DNA from: JAJYVH01 sp964548595
GTDB lineage: Archaea > Micrarchaeota > Micrarchaeia > Micrarchaeales > CABMGC01
NCBI GenBank assembly: GCA_964548595.1
Contig: CAZJQO010000040.1
Location: 1-31,525 of the forward strand
Length of the DNA stretch: 31,525 nt
Direction: 5' to 3'
The notes under the pieces are model-generated. The model was not told the origin of the DNA, did no database searches, and saw only the letters and a list, made by a program, of their open reading frames with translations. The position numbers and the translations under genes are program-made. Shown here one piece after another: positions 1 to 7,530 of the stretch (its first letter is position 1; the number at the start of each line of letters is the position of its first letter).

Positions 1-1
1 T

Positions 2-454
2 AGTGTAAACAATGAAAGGAATATAAGGGAGAGTGCCACGGCGTGCCAGTGCAGTTACAACTGGCAACATTTTGTCTTCGTGACGAAGTACAGGTATCGG
101 ATGTTCAAGAATCCGAAGACCTGCAAGATAATACACGACGCAATCTTCGACGCGGCGTCAGGGCACGGAATAGGCATAAGAGAATTCGGAATTGGAGACG
201 ACTCCGAACACGTTCATCTTGAGGCCGACGTGCCAAACACCATGACGGTCGCCAAGGCGGCGCAGTTGATGAAAGGATTCTCCGCGTATGTTGTCTTCCG
301 CGAAATGCCTGATCACAGGTTGAGATACTGGAAAGGTCACTTCTGGGGTGAAAGGTACAGTAACGGAAGTGCTGGCCCTCGAGACTAGGAGACGGTGAAG
401 AATTATATCAGAGGGCAGGACATCTTCGGGCAGATGAAACTCGCTGCGAGTTAA
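2..454 (+). pseudogene. tnpA: IS200/IS605-family TnpA (Y1 HUH transposase), 5'-truncated by the window and amber-interrupted
   Basis: This frame is open from the window edge and encodes a single-strand transposase of the IS200/IS605 group. Visible family marks are FVFVTKYR near the start, the metal-binding His-Val-His (HVHLEADVPN, about nt 209-238), and YWKGHFWGERYSNGSAGPRD near the end. A TAG at 386-388 stops the frame. The same frame then continues as ETVKNYIRGQDIFGQMKLAAS up to TAA 452-454. The catalytic tyrosine of this family lies in that YIxxQ-type motif (codon 404-406), so the stop removes the nucleophile. TAG is an ordinary stop elsewhere in the window, so I read this as an inactivated copy. 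No start codon is visible in frame, so the 5' end is presumably outside the window. Confidence 0.85.
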
Positions 455-467
455 CGTGCTGAGGATA

Positions 468-487
468 CCCCCGACTTTAGTCGGGGG
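468..487. repeat. IS200/IS605 right-end hairpin
   Basis: A perfect 8-bp stem (CCCCCGAC at 468-475, GTCGGGGG at 480-487) closes a four-base loop, 13 nt after the final stop of the transposase remnant. Subterminal hairpins are what the TnpA dimer recognises in this family, so this most likely marks the right end of the element. Confidence 0.7.
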
Positions 488-490
488 AGG

Positions 491-746
491 AGATCATTCA
501 ACAGTGCAAATATTTATATTTAATAAATTGTGGTCATATGAACTAATCTGCAGAGAGGTGCATCATAGAGCACCTTATTAATAACAATTGTTATCAATAA
601 GCATCTCTGATTTCCCATCGGTCCAGAGTCGCCTTCGCCACATACTTCTTTCGGCCCTTTTTTTGCCATATTTGGATTTTCCTCTCTGTTCTGTAACAGA
701 GGCAATAAATAAATACTACGAAACACCTTATTATCTGTGTGACTAA
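491..746. other. AT-rich intergenic region with inverted repeats
   Basis: No convincing gene is seen. The stretch holds a 6-bp hairpin (AGGTGC 556-561, GCACCT 570-575), a perfect 14-bp palindrome ATAACAATTGTTAT at 581-594, and a 7-bp hairpin (CTCTGTT 684-690, AACAGAG 695-701). A TATA-like run (AATAAATAAATA, about 703-715) lies roughly 25 nt before the expected transcript start of the next gene. The minus-strand frames here look non-coding. Confidence 0.5.
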
Positions 747-1427
747 ATGTATTTCATAGAAGATCAAACTACCTCGAGTCTCATAGACGAGATAAACGGT
801 ATATCGGAACATTATGCGCGTACTGATCCAAAGACCTTTGCAAACCGGGTCGCAGCGATGATAGATGTGGTTTACACAGAAAAGGACGATAGCTACGCGG
901 CTAGGGCTAATTACTCAGTTCTCGGCAGGTATATCTCGTTTCTAGCCACGAACGAAACACTGGACCACGCATGTTACAGATGTGTATTTCACAACGATTA
1001 TGACCTAACTGCTGATGCAAGAAAGCCAGAGTACGATCGCATCGTTTCTATCCTCAACGCCGAAATCGAGAGGCACGATAAGTTGGACGCATTAGGTGGT
1101 GCAGCTGACCAAAAAGAAATAGACTTCTTAATGGCTGCATATAAGGCCGTGATGGTTGCAGAGAAATCAATGGAAGAGCTTACTGGTGCTGTAAAGAACA
1201 AGGATTTTCCGTCAAATTACACCGTTTGGACATGGCTCGAGGAAAAACAGGACGAGGCAATTAGATTTGCAAGAAGGGAGGACACGGACCAGACCCCCAT
1301 TGCGTGGCTGCATAAGTTTTCTGTAGAGTTCATAAACTGTATAAGGGGGAAGATCGAAACCGAACAGAAGCAATTTGAGCTGAAGCAGTTCGGGGCTAAG
1401 CCAGAAGGAAGGAGTAGGGTGCGATAA
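747..1427 (+). CDS. hypothetical protein, 226 aa
   Basis: I do not recognise this protein. It is soluble, predicted mostly helical and rich in charged residues, with no signal peptide, membrane segment or obvious metal-binding motif. The ATG at 747 follows a TATA-like AT run by about 35 nt, which fits a short-leader archaeal transcript. It is isolated: upstream lies the broken IS200 element and its AT-rich flank, and downstream the superoxide dismutase with its own promoter. Codon use is more A/T-rich than in the metabolic genes after it, which with the IS neighbour suggests accessory DNA. It ends in a basic tail (EGRSRVR). Confidence 0.65.
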   Translation: MYFIEDQTTSSLIDEINGISEHYARTDPKTFANRVAAMIDVVYTEKDDSYAARANYSVLGRYISFLATNETLDHACYRCVFHNDYDLTADARKPEYDRIVSILNAEIERHDKLDALGGAADQKEIDFLMAAYKAVMVAEKSMEELTGAVKNKDFPSNYTVWTWLEEKQDEAIRFARREDTDQTPIAWLHKFSVEFINCIRGKIETEQKQFELKQFGAKPEGRSRVR

Positions 1428-1518
1428 TAAAGTCCCTTCTCATCAGATGAAACCAACCCATGCCAGTCTACTGCCAGTTTCAAATTATTGGGTAAGTATT
1501 AAATAATTTTATAACGCA

Positions 1519-2172
1519 GTGCTAGCAGTGGATTGGATGGTAGACGAAGGAATAAAGGGCGAACTCAGGAAGTACGAGCTTCCGCCGTTACCCTACAAGC
1601 TTGACGCCCTCGAGCCCTACATAAGTGAGCAGGTGATGGACCTGCACTACAACATGCACCACAAGGGCTATGTCACCGCTTCAAACGCGGCGGTGGAGAA
1701 GGTGCAGAAGATAGTGAACGGCGAGGTGCAGGGCTACGACTGGCAGGGAGTGGTAAGGAGCCTTGTGTTCAACATAAACGGCCACAAGCTGCACACGATG
1801 TTCTGGAACAACATGGCGCCTGCTGATTCCAGGGGCGGCGGCAAGCCGGGAGGCGCGCTTCAGGACCTGATAGAGAGGCAGTTCGGAACATATGACAAGT
1901 TCAAGCAGACGTTCACTGACGTGATGAAATCGCTGACAGGCACGGGCTGGGCCATGCTCTACTACGACACGGAGACCAGGGGCCTAGTAATCTCCACGGT
2001 GGAGAACCACTTCATAAACCACATAGCTGAGCTGCCTGTTGTTCAGATCGTTGACGAGTTCGAGCATGCCTATTATCTGCAGTACAAGAACAACCGCAAC
2101 GCATACCTCGACGCATGGTGGGGCGTGGTCAACTGGGAAAACGCGGAGAAGAACCTGTCCAAGTACCTCTGA
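1519..2172 (+). CDS. sod: superoxide dismutase, Fe/Mn family
   Basis: This enzyme dismutates superoxide to oxygen and hydrogen peroxide in the cytoplasm. The fold is complete: the N-terminal helical hairpin starts at YELPPLPY, and the C-terminal domain ends at WWGVVNWENAEKNL. The four metal ligands are visible as H43 (first His of HYNMHH), H92 (LHTMFW), D179 and H183 (VDEFEHAYY), numbered from GTG 1519. Sequence alone does not decide iron or manganese. Possible starts are GTG 1519, GTG 1528 and ATG 1537. A TATA-like run at about 1499-1513 would place transcription near 1527, favouring 1528 or 1537. It stands alone upstream of the dehydrogenase operon, which has its own promoter. Confidence 0.95.
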   Translation: MLAVDWMVDEGIKGELRKYELPPLPYKLDALEPYISEQVMDLHYNMHHKGYVTASNAAVEKVQKIVNGEVQGYDWQGVVRSLVFNINGHKLHTMFWNNMAPADSRGGGKPGGALQDLIERQFGTYDKFKQTFTDVMKSLTGTGWAMLYYDTETRGLVISTVENHFINHIAELPVVQIVDEFEHAYYLQYKNNRNAYLDAWWGVVNWENAEKNLSKYL

Positions 2173-2257
2173 ACGTGGCTTCGGCTCCGCATGGCGCACA
2201 GCCGCATCGGGTTAGGCTAAAATACCTTTTCGTTGCAAGAGGTATATCGGTGTTCTG

Positions 2258-3325
2258 TTGATCTCGAAGGCGTACGAGGGCAGCGTGGATTATTTCCAGG
2301 TAATGGATGAGAATGGAAACGTAGACCAGGCACTGTTCCCGAAGGACGTCGACGATGCGAAAATAGTGAGCATGTACAGGTACATGCTGCTCACCAGGGC
2401 GATGGATGCAAAGATACTGAGCCTGCAGAGGCAGGGGCGTGCTGCAACATACGCGCCCTCGCTGGGCGAGGAGGCTGTGCACATAGGCTGCGCATCGGCT
2501 ATGCGCAAGCAGGACTTCTTCATCCCGTCATTCAGGCAGCACGGCATGTATATAGCCAGAGGCTTCCCGCTCGACAGGTTCGTGCTCTACTGGAAGGGCT
2601 TCGAAGAAGGAGACGCTGTTCCGAAGGGTTTCAACGGCCTATCGGTGTCTGTGCCTGTCGGTACCCAGGTGCCGCAGGCTGCAGGAGTGGCATACGCGTT
2701 CAAGTACAAAAAGAAAGACGCTGCAGCGCTTGCCTTCGTTGGCGATGGCGGCACATCGGAAGGCGACTTCTACGAGGCGCTGAACTTCTCCGGAGTCTTC
2801 AAACTGCCGCTGATATGCGTGATCGAGAACAACCAGTGGGCAATATCGGTGCCCAGGAACAGGCAGACCGCAGCGAAGACGCTGGCGCAGAAGGGCATAG
2901 CCGCAGGAATAGCTTGCGTGCAGGTGGACGGAAACGACATGCTGGCCGTATACAAGGCGGTGCAGGATGCAATTGCAAACGCGAAGAACGGCCCCACGCT
3001 CATAGAAGCTGTTACTTACAGGATGAGCATGCATACTACTTCAGACGACCCTACGAAGTACAGGATCGACGAAGACGTAGAGGCCTGGAAGAAGAGGGAT
3101 CCGATTGCTAGGGTGAAGGCATACATCGCAAAGAAAGGCCTGTGGAACGACGCTATGGAGCAGCAGACAGGCGAGGAGCAGTTGAAGCAGGTAGACGACG
3201 CTGTGGCGAAGGCGGAGGCGTTCAAGCCGGACCCGAGGAGCATGTTCGAGAACGTTTACAGCTTCATGCCCGAGGTGCTGAAGCAGGAGGAGGACGCGGC
3301 AGAGGCCGCCAACTTCTGGAGGTGA
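2258..3325 (+). CDS. pdhA: 2-oxoacid (pyruvate/branched-chain) dehydrogenase E1 alpha
   Basis: This is the alpha half of the thiamine-diphosphate E1 component, which decarboxylates a 2-oxoacid and passes the acyl group to the lipoyl arm of E2. The ThDP/Mg motif GDGGTSEGDFYEALN begins at residue 162 and ends in IENNQWAIS. The N-terminal YFQVMDENGNV segment and length (355 aa) match the family. The TTG start at 2258 lies about 35 nt after a TATA-like box (TAAAATA, about 2218). It is the first of four co-directional genes with very small gaps. Its last codons (TGG AGG TGA) double as the Shine-Dalgarno sequence of the next gene. Substrate preference cannot be read; archaeal relatives often accept branched-chain oxoacids as well as pyruvate. 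Confidence 0.92.
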   Translation: MISKAYEGSVDYFQVMDENGNVDQALFPKDVDDAKIVSMYRYMLLTRAMDAKILSLQRQGRAATYAPSLGEEAVHIGCASAMRKQDFFIPSFRQHGMYIARGFPLDRFVLYWKGFEEGDAVPKGFNGLSVSVPVGTQVPQAAGVAYAFKYKKKDAAALAFVGDGGTSEGDFYEALNFSGVFKLPLICVIENNQWAISVPRNRQTAAKTLAQKGIAAGIACVQVDGNDMLAVYKAVQDAIANAKNGPTLIEAVTYRMSMHTTSDDPTKYRIDEDVEAWKKRDPIARVKAYIAKKGLWNDAMEQQTGEEQLKQVDDAVAKAEAFKPDPRSMFENVYSFMPEVLKQEEDAAEAANFWR

Positions 3326-3326
3326 T
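3318..3326 (+). promoter_or_regulatory. Shine-Dalgarno site of the E1 beta gene, embedded in the E1 alpha stop
   Basis: GGAGGTGAT is a full-length match to the archaeal anti-Shine-Dalgarno, 3 nt before ATG 3330, and contains the TGA of the upstream gene (3323-3325). It fixes the start of E1 beta and suggests translational coupling, in contrast to the leaderless first genes seen elsewhere in the window. Confidence 0.8.
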
Positions 3327-3329
3327 TGC

Positions 3330-4295
3330 ATGCAGATGAACATGGTTTCCGCAATAAACAACGCCCTCGACATAGCGCTGAAAGAGAATGAGGATGTTCT
3401 GCTGCTTGGCGAGGACATAGGCAAGGACGGCGGAGTATTCAGGGTAACAGAGGGCCTCATGGCAAAGTACGGGGAGGAGCGGGTTGTCGATACGCCCCTT
3501 GCTGAATCCAGCATAATAGGTGTGTCGATAGGCATGGCGCTTGCCGGCATGCATCCGATACCAGAGATACAGTTCGCCGGCTTCATGTACCTTGCGTACG
3601 ACCAGCTGGTCAGTCACGCCGCGCGGTTCAGGTCAAGGACCAGAGGCACGTTTACAGTGCCCATGGTCGTGCGAACCCCGGTGGGCGGCGGCGTTCGCGC
3701 GCTGGAGCACCACTCCGAGAATCCAGAGGTCCTGTACTCTCACATAGGCGGCCTGATAGTGGTGGAACCCTCCGGACCGTACGACGCGAAAGGGCTTATG
3801 CTAACTGCCGTGAAGATGCGGGACCCTGTAATATTTCTTGAGCCCACTAGGATTTACAGGCTCTTCAGGGAGGAGGTTCCTGAAGGATATTACGAGGTTG
3901 AGATAGGCAAGGCCAACGTGCTCAGGAAGGGCAGCGCGCTCAGCATAGTGACATACGGCACCATGGTGCAGCCTGTCAGGAACGTGGTCGAGAAGAAGGG
4001 CGTTGACGCTGAGATAATAGACCTGCGCACGATCAACCCGCTCGACGAGGCCGCGGTGCTCGAGAGCGTAAAGAAGACAGGCAGGGCTCTGATAGTGCAC
4101 GAGGCGCCGCTCAGCTACGGCGCAGGAGCCGAGATCGCGGCGAGAATAGCCGAGAAGGCACTCTACGAGTTGCAGGCGCCTGTCATGAGGGTCGCAGGCC
4201 CGAGCCTGCCGTACCCGTTTCCTGCTTACGAAGCTTACGCAACTCCGAGCGAGAAGCGCATAGGCGATGCTATAGATAAGCTTCTCGGTTCATAG
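3330..4295 (+). CDS. pdhB: 2-oxoacid dehydrogenase E1 beta
   Basis: This is the beta half of the E1 heterotetramer. Typical segments are LLGEDIGKDGGVFRVTEGL at residues about 26-44, DTPLAESSIIGVSIGMALAG, the FMYLAYDQL stretch, the GGGVRALEHHSENPE loop, and a C-terminal transketolase domain with EAPLSYGAGAEIAARIAE. The length of 321 aa is normal. It follows E1 alpha by 4 nt behind a strong Shine-Dalgarno and is followed 9 nt later by E2. The two E1 subunits share the ThDP site at their interface, so neither works alone. No missing key segment was noticed. Confidence 0.93.
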   Translation: MQMNMVSAINNALDIALKENEDVLLLGEDIGKDGGVFRVTEGLMAKYGEERVVDTPLAESSIIGVSIGMALAGMHPIPEIQFAGFMYLAYDQLVSHAARFRSRTRGTFTVPMVVRTPVGGGVRALEHHSENPEVLYSHIGGLIVVEPSGPYDAKGLMLTAVKMRDPVIFLEPTRIYRLFREEVPEGYYEVEIGKANVLRKGSALSIVTYGTMVQPVRNVVEKKGVDAEIIDLRTINPLDEAAVLESVKKTGRALIVHEAPLSYGAGAEIAARIAEKALYELQAPVMRVAGPSLPYPFPAYEAYATPSEKRIGDAIDKLLGS

Positions 4296-4304
4296 TATTG
4301 CGGT

Positions 4305-5546
4305 GTGTTCGTGCAAGCGATAAAGTTCGTCGATGTCGGAGAAGGCATAACCGAGGGGCACGTCAGGAAGTGGCTCTTCAAGGATGGCGACACTGTAAAA
4401 GAGGATCAGGCTGTTGTGCAGGTCGAAACGGACAAGGCGGTTGTGAATGTTCCCGCCCCGATATCAGGCACGCTCAAGATAGCTGCCCCGGAAGGCACAA
4501 CACTGCATGTCGGCGACCTGGTGGCGCAGATAGGCACTCCGGACGAACTCAAGTCCGCTCCTGCAGTGCAGCAGCAGAAGCAGCAGGCTCCGCAGCCCCA
4601 GCAGCAGCCCCAGCAGCAGCCGGAGCAGCAGAAGCAGCCTGCAGCGCCGCCAAAGGAAATAATTGCAACTCCAGCCGTGAGGAAACTGGCCAGGGATTTG
4701 GGCGTGGATATTTCAATGCTTACTCCGACCGGCCCGCACGGCAGGCTGACGGAGAATGATGTCAGGGGCGTTGCCCAAGAGGCTTCTCTAAAGGTGAGAT
4801 CCATACCAAAGTACTCGGAGGTGCTGGAGGAGCAGCACAAGGAGCAGGTGGAGCGCATACAGCTTTCGCCATTGAGAAAGGCGATAGCGAAGAACATGGA
4901 GGCTTCGTGGACCATACCTAGGGCCGTGCACATGGACCTGATAGACGCAAGCGCGCTCTACGCAATCGTCGAAAAGGAGAAACAGCGTCTGCTGAAGGAG
5001 ATGAACGTCAAGCTGACATTCCTGCCTTTCATAATAAAGGCTGCGGTGCAGGCTCTGAAGGAGAATCCGAACTTCAACGCCAGCTATGACCACGAGAAGC
5101 TTGAGGTAATAAGGAAGGACTACTACAACATAGGCCTTGCTGCGCAGTCTCCGGACGGCCTGCTCGTTGTCGTGGTCAAGGATGCTGACAAGAAGAGTGT
5201 GACCCAGATAGCAAAGGAGCTGCAGGATCTGCACGAGCGCGTTGCAAAGCGCGAAGTCACTCTGGATGAGATGCGCGACAGCACGTTCACCATAACTAAC
5301 ATAGGCAGCCTCGGCGGAGGCTTCCTCTCAGTGCCCATGATAAACTATCCTGATGTCGCTATACTGGGCACGCACCTGATAAGGGACGCGCCAGTAGTGA
5401 AAGACGGGAAGATAGTAATAGGCAAGCAGTTGCCGTTCTCGCTCTCTTTCGACCACAGAGTTGTTGATGGGGCAGAGGCGGTGCTCTTCGGCAACGCGTT
5501 GAGGAAGTATCTTGAGGATCCCGACTTCTTGGAGATGCTGGGTTAG
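4305..5546 (+). CDS. pdhC: dihydrolipoyl acyltransferase E2
   Basis: This is the core of the complex: it carries the acyl group on a lipoyl-lysine and transfers it to CoA. One lipoyl domain has its target lysine at K44 (VETDKAVV). A glutamine/proline-rich linker spans about residues 85-113. A peripheral-subunit-binding domain runs from residue 121 (ATPAVRKLARDLGVD) to about 155. The C-terminal catalytic domain carries the His/Asp pair H384 and D388 (FDHRVVDG). The start is GTG 4305, 9 nt after E1 beta, with no strong ribosome-binding site. The linker is CAG-repeat-like at DNA level (4565-4640), more Gln-rich than the usual Ala/Pro linkers. It depends on lipoylation, for which lplB-lplA and lipA lie nearby. 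Confidence 0.94.
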   Translation: MFVQAIKFVDVGEGITEGHVRKWLFKDGDTVKEDQAVVQVETDKAVVNVPAPISGTLKIAAPEGTTLHVGDLVAQIGTPDELKSAPAVQQQKQQAPQPQQQPQQQPEQQKQPAAPPKEIIATPAVRKLARDLGVDISMLTPTGPHGRLTENDVRGVAQEASLKVRSIPKYSEVLEEQHKEQVERIQLSPLRKAIAKNMEASWTIPRAVHMDLIDASALYAIVEKEKQRLLKEMNVKLTFLPFIIKAAVQALKENPNFNASYDHEKLEVIRKDYYNIGLAAQSPDGLLVVVVKDADKKSVTQIAKELQDLHERVAKREVTLDEMRDSTFTITNIGSLGGGFLSVPMINYPDVAILGTHLIRDAPVVKDGKIVIGKQLPFSLSFDHRVVDGAEAVLFGNALRKYLEDPDFLEMLG

Positions 5547-5549
5547 AGC

Positions 5550-6911
5550 ATGGTAATGGGAGCGCTTCCGGAGGACGTTGATGTTGCTGTAGTCGGAGGA
5601 GGGGTGGGCGGCTACTTCGCCGCGATACACGCGTCGCAGCTGGGCAAGAGCGTCGCGCTTGTGGAGAAGGAGAAGCTCGGCGGGCACTGCCTCAACTATG
5701 CCTGCATACCTTCGAAGACACTGATAAAGGTGGCAGATATATTCTACGAGGCGCAGCATTCGCAGAGCTTCGGAATACACGCTGACAACGTCAGGGTGGA
5801 TGCCAAGGAGATGTACGCCTGGCGCATGGCTGCATCGAAGAAGCTCGAGGACGGCGTTGCCTTCCTCTGCAAGCAGAACGGCGTTGAAACCATACAGGCT
5901 ACTGCAACATTCGTGTCTTCAAGCGAGCTCCAGCTCACCAACGGCACCAACCTTGATTTCAAGAAGGCGATAATCGCCACAGGCTCGGAGCCCACCGTGC
6001 TGAAAGGGTTTGAGTTCGGGGGCAGCATAATAGACTACAAGAAGGCGCTCATGCTCGATTACATACCCAAAAGCATGGTGATCCTGGGCGCCGGCTACGT
6101 CGCCGTGGAAGTAGGCATGCTCTACGCGAAACTTGGCACAAAGGTAGCGATAGTGGCAAGGTCCGACGTGCTCTCGCATTTCGACAGAGAGGCGGTGGAG
6201 CTTGTGAAGAGGAAGATGACGGAGCTCGGAATAACCGTTTACAAAGGAGTCGCGCCTGCGTCGCACGATGCAAATTCTGTTACCCTGAGCAGCGGCGAGA
6301 AGGTAGAGGCTGAGCTCACAGTTGTTGCTGTGGGCCTTTCACCGTATACCGCAAGCCTCGGCCTCTCGAGCACCGGCGTGCAGCTTGACGAACGCGGTTT
6401 CATCAAGGTGGACAATGCGCTTCGCACAACAGATCCCAACATACTGGCCATAGGCGATGTGGTGGGCGACCCGCTGCTTGCGCACAAGGCCATGCGCCAG
6501 GGCATAGTGGCCGCGGAGGCAGCTGCTGGCATGAATGCGAGCTACGACAACAGGGTGGTGCCTGCTGTCATATTCTCGGATCCGGAGATGGCCGTAGCAG
6601 GCACTCTGGAAGGCGACGGTGTAAAGGTAACGAAGTTCCCGCTCACCGCGCTGGGCAGGGCCGTGGCGCTAGGCACGACCAACGGCTTCGTGAAGATAGC
6701 CGCTGACGAGGACAACATAGTGCGCGGCGTGGAGGTCGTTTCCGACGATGCCGGCGACATTATCGGCGAGGCCGTAGTGGCGATAGAGATGGGTGCCACG
6801 CTTGAGGACATAGCCGATTCCATACACCCGCACCCGACCTACAGCGAGGCGCTGCAGGAGGCGGCAGAGGCCGCGCTCGGCAGGTCAATACACTACTTCT
6901 ACGGAAAATAA
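5550..6911 (+). CDS. lpd: dihydrolipoamide dehydrogenase E3
   Basis: This FAD disulfide reductase reoxidises dihydrolipoamide of E2 and makes NADH. An N-terminal FAD-binding GGGVGG motif is followed by the redox disulfide C47/C52 in CLNYACIPSK. The NAD-binding segment ILGAGYVAVEVG comes next, then the second FAD motif ILAIGDVVGDPLLAHKA. The dimerisation domain ends with the catalytic dyad H428/E433 (HPTYSE). The residue before the first cysteine is His (GGHC) where the family usually has Thr. ATG 5550 is 3 nt after the E2 stop; ATG 5556 is an alternative. It is the last gene of the operon; AT-richer DNA begins directly after it. Confidence 0.94.
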   Translation: MVMGALPEDVDVAVVGGGVGGYFAAIHASQLGKSVALVEKEKLGGHCLNYACIPSKTLIKVADIFYEAQHSQSFGIHADNVRVDAKEMYAWRMAASKKLEDGVAFLCKQNGVETIQATATFVSSSELQLTNGTNLDFKKAIIATGSEPTVLKGFEFGGSIIDYKKALMLDYIPKSMVILGAGYVAVEVGMLYAKLGTKVAIVARSDVLSHFDREAVELVKRKMTELGITVYKGVAPASHDANSVTLSSGEKVEAELTVVAVGLSPYTASLGLSSTGVQLDERGFIKVDNALRTTDPNILAIGDVVGDPLLAHKAMRQGIVAAEAAAGMNASYDNRVVPAVIFSDPEMAVAGTLEGDGVKVTKFPLTALGRAVALGTTNGFVKIAADEDNIVRGVEVVSDDAGDIIGEAVVAIEMGATLEDIADSIHPHPTYSEALQEAAEAALGRSIHYFYGK

Positions 6912-6943
6912 GATACAAAAGAATGACAAAGGTGAATTAGCTT

Positions 6944-7290
6944 ATGACAAAACTCATAATTTTTGATGCTGTGGGAGTTCTATACAAGCTTGACGGTAAA
7001 TACTTCTACTCAAAACTTTTGTCTTTTCTAAAAGCGCACAATGTAGATAACATTGAGGAAGAACATAAAATCTGGACAGGCCTAGAAAAAAGGCGGCAGT
7101 TGGTAAAATATCATTACGCGAAGCACGCATGCAACTTTTAAAGAAACTTAAGATCCCAATGAAATCTCTTCCGGAATATGAGGCCTTAGATCGAGAGGTT
7201 TTTAGAAAGGCAAAACTTACTGATAGCCGACTAAGAAGTAAGCCAAATTGTTTTCTCAAAAACAAGCAAAATCTAAATAGCCTGCTACTT
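6944..7290 (+). pseudogene. decayed HAD-like hydrolase
   Basis: The frame starting at ATG 6944 opens with MTKLIIFDAVGVLYKLDGK, which resembles HAD motif I (hhhDxxGVL), although the second catalytic Asp of a DxD is replaced by Val. The frame stops at 7141 after 65 aa. Another frame, overlapping from about 7129, continues as KKLKIPMKSLPEYEALDREVF and KAKLTDSRLRSKPN, as expected after a single-base frameshift. Later HAD motifs (Lys, and the terminal DD) are missing, so the gene is both frameshifted and truncated. Codon use is clearly more A/T-rich than in the operon just upstream, which suggests a different origin. The function of the original protein cannot be told. Confidence 0.5.
7271..7278 (+). 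promoter_or_regulatory. TATA-like box before the candidate structured RNA
   Basis: TCTAAATA lies about 25 nt upstream of position 7298-7300, where the outer stem of the candidate RNA begins. A T-rich run (CTTTTTTTAAA, about 7438-7449) after the structure could end such a transcript. Both assignments are made by eye. Confidence 0.3.
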
Positions 7291-7297
7291 GGTGGGG

Positions 7298-7398
7298 GTG
7301 GGAAGGAGAAGGGCGTGAGTCGTCGGGTGGGGAAAAAGACTCACATAAGCAGCATAGTATGACACAATAAGCCGCCTGACCCAGGCACCCCTTCCCAT
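7298..7398 (+). ncRNA. candidate structured RNA (three-way junction)
   Basis: Three nested complementary segments suggest a folded RNA of about 100 nt. The outer stem pairs GTGGGAAGG (7298-7306) with CCTTCCCAT (7390-7398), 9 bp including one G-U. Inside it are a 7-bp hairpin (GTGAGTC 7315-7321, GACTCAC 7338-7344, with a G-rich loop) and a 5-bp hairpin (GCCTG 7374-7378, CAGGC 7382-7386). A TATA-like box is correctly spaced upstream and T-runs follow. It is not a tRNA or a box C/D RNA that I can recognise. The plus-strand frame across it is the degenerate tail of the HAD remnant, so coding is unlikely. It could also be chance folding of G-rich DNA. Confidence 0.3.
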
Positions 7399-7530
7399 GA
7401 GAATAGATATACGTCTTCTGATTTATATATATTTAACTTTTTTTAAATATGTGTAGATACTTTTCGTATTTATCAAAAGCCCTTTCTCAGCAAATGAAAA
7501 CTTTAAATTTGTTTTAATTCAAGTGTGATC

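Noticed and set aside
386..388. Recoding of TAG as a sense codon
   Set aside because: TAG ends many intact genes here (E1 beta, E2, lplA, nnrD, the secreted protein), and both internal TAGs are in transposase remnants, so simple decay is more likely.
594..726. Minus-strand frames containing MAKKGPKEVCGEG and the frame-shifted MAKKGRKKYVAKAT-like sequence
   Set aside because: No frame stays open with credible protein character; this is probably chance in AT-rich intergenic DNA.
3041..3586. Minus-strand open frame across the E1 alpha/E1 beta junction
   Set aside because: It lies antisense to two well-supported genes and results from GC-rich codon use.
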